Of a stretch of 7,631 bases of DNA, positions 7,529 through 7,631 are shown in pieces. Every line of letters starts with the position of its first letter. Positions within the stretch are counted from its first letter, which is position 1. The notes beneath the pieces are model-generated. The model did not search any database. It had not been told where the DNA came from and saw nothing but the letters and a program-made list of their open reading frames with translations. Origin of the DNA: an uncultured Chromatiaceae bacterium (GTDB taxonomy: Bacteria; Pseudomonadota; Gammaproteobacteria; Enterobacterales; Alteromonadaceae); the NCBI GenBank assembly GCA_946482615.1, contig CAMLSF010000168.1, positions 1 to 7,631 on the forward strand. Reading direction: 5' to 3'. The position numbers and the translations under genes are program-made.

Positions 7529-7541
7529 TGGGGTCAGCTCA
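7529..7541 (+). repeat. Direct partial copy of the TGGGGTCAG repeat
   Basis: TGGGGTCAGCTCA here differs by one base from TGGGGTCAGATCA at 7548-7560, 19 bp along. It is the pqi-proximal member of the repeat cluster and overlaps the -35-like TTGAGC of the pqi promoter. Confidence 0.65.
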
Positions 7542-7549
7542 ATAAAATG

Positions 7550-7592
7550 GGGTCAGATCACATTATTCATTCTAAATAATGTGATCTGACCC
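7550..7592. repeat. 18-bp-arm inverted repeat, REP/RAYT-like hairpin
   Basis: GGGTCAGATCACATTATT (7550-7567) and its exact reverse complement (7575-7592) flank the 7-nt loop CATTCTA. The arms are perfect over 18 bp. The foot of the hairpin carries the GGGGTCAG motif, which I associate with dispersed palindromes near Y1 (REP-associated, IS200-like) transposases in gammaproteobacteria. No transposase is visible inside the window, so this is either a solitary repeat or the edge of an element that continues to the right. Read on the minus strand, the hairpin is followed by CCATTTTATT, so it may also act as a weak terminator shielding pqiA from upstream transcription. Confidence 0.75.
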
Positions 7593-7631
7593 TGAGGGAT
7601 CCCCACAAATTTCGACATAGTTAACAACTCC

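Larger units (their letters stand above)
7492..7542 (-). promoter_or_regulatory. Probable promoter region of pqiABC
   Basis: Two overlapping minus-strand candidates can be read. One has TTGAGC (7542-7537) and TACAAT (7517-7512) with a long 19-bp spacer. The other has CTTACA (7519-7514) and TATAGG (7497-7492) with a 16-bp spacer. Either gives a short leader before the pqiA TTG. A perfect 12-bp palindrome (7503-7514) overlaps both. In E. coli the pqi operon responds to oxidative-stress regulators, but I see no clear Sox box here. The choice between the two cannot be made by eye. Confidence 0.45.

Noticed and set aside
7386..7589. 67-codon plus-strand open frame crossing the pqiA start and the hairpin
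   Set aside because: It runs antisense to the pqiA N terminus and through a palindrome, has no clear ribosome site and encodes no recognisable motif.
7529..7592. CRISPR-like direct repeats (GGGGTCAG copies)
   Set aside because: There are only two short direct copies and one inverted copy, with no regular spacer series and no cas gene nearby.
7596..7603. GGGATCCC palindrome beside the hairpin
   Set aside because: An 8-bp palindrome is expected by chance and has no supporting context.

Overview
The window looks like ordinary chromosomal sequence from a gammaproteobacterium of moderate G+C, probably of the Alteromonadales/Rheinheimera-like type. That placement is inferred from two things: the tyrS / M23 endopeptidase / anmK neighbourhood, which I recall from marine gammaproteobacteria such as Vibrio and Shewanella, and the protein sequences themselves. 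All six genes belong to recognisable families and are intact. I see no IS element with a transposase, no CRISPR array and no tRNA or rRNA gene.

Layout from left to right. (1) Positions 1-94 are non-coding and hold a strong hairpin/T-tract terminator at the end of tyrS. (2) tyrS (minus strand) encodes tyrosyl-tRNA synthetase of the roughly 400-residue TyrZ-like form. (3) A divergent intergenic region (about 1298-1459) carries a good minus-strand promoter for tyrS and, less clearly, the start of a plus-strand operon. (4) mepM-anmK (plus strand) encodes a membrane-anchored M23 peptidoglycan endopeptidase followed, with a 1-nt TAATG overlap, by anhydro-N-acetylmuramic acid kinase. (5) A 14-bp convergent gap follows, with a GC-rich hairpin that straddles the anmK stop. 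(6) pqiA-pqiB-pqiC (minus strand) encodes the Pqi envelope-spanning transport system: an inner-membrane PqiA, a three-MCE-domain PqiB and a PqiC lipoprotein. All three genes overlap end to end. (7) The right-hand 159 bp is non-coding. It holds the pqi promoter region with a 12-bp perfect palindrome, then an 18-bp-arm hairpin and a direct partial copy built on the motif TGGGGTCAG, which looks like a REP/RAYT-type dispersed repeat.

How the genes fit together. mepM and anmK form a cell-wall growth and recycling pair. The endopeptidase cuts crosslinks to allow insertion of new wall, and AnmK returns anhMurNAc, released during wall turnover, to the amino-sugar pool. pqiABC is an envelope-maintenance system thought to move lipids between the two membranes. 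tyrS is an unrelated housekeeping gene that shares only the divergent promoter region.

I did not find a convincing undescribed system. The parts most worth a second look are the repeat and palindrome cluster upstream of pqiA, the non-ATG starts of pqiA (TTG) and pqiB (GTG), and the extended linker in PqiB.
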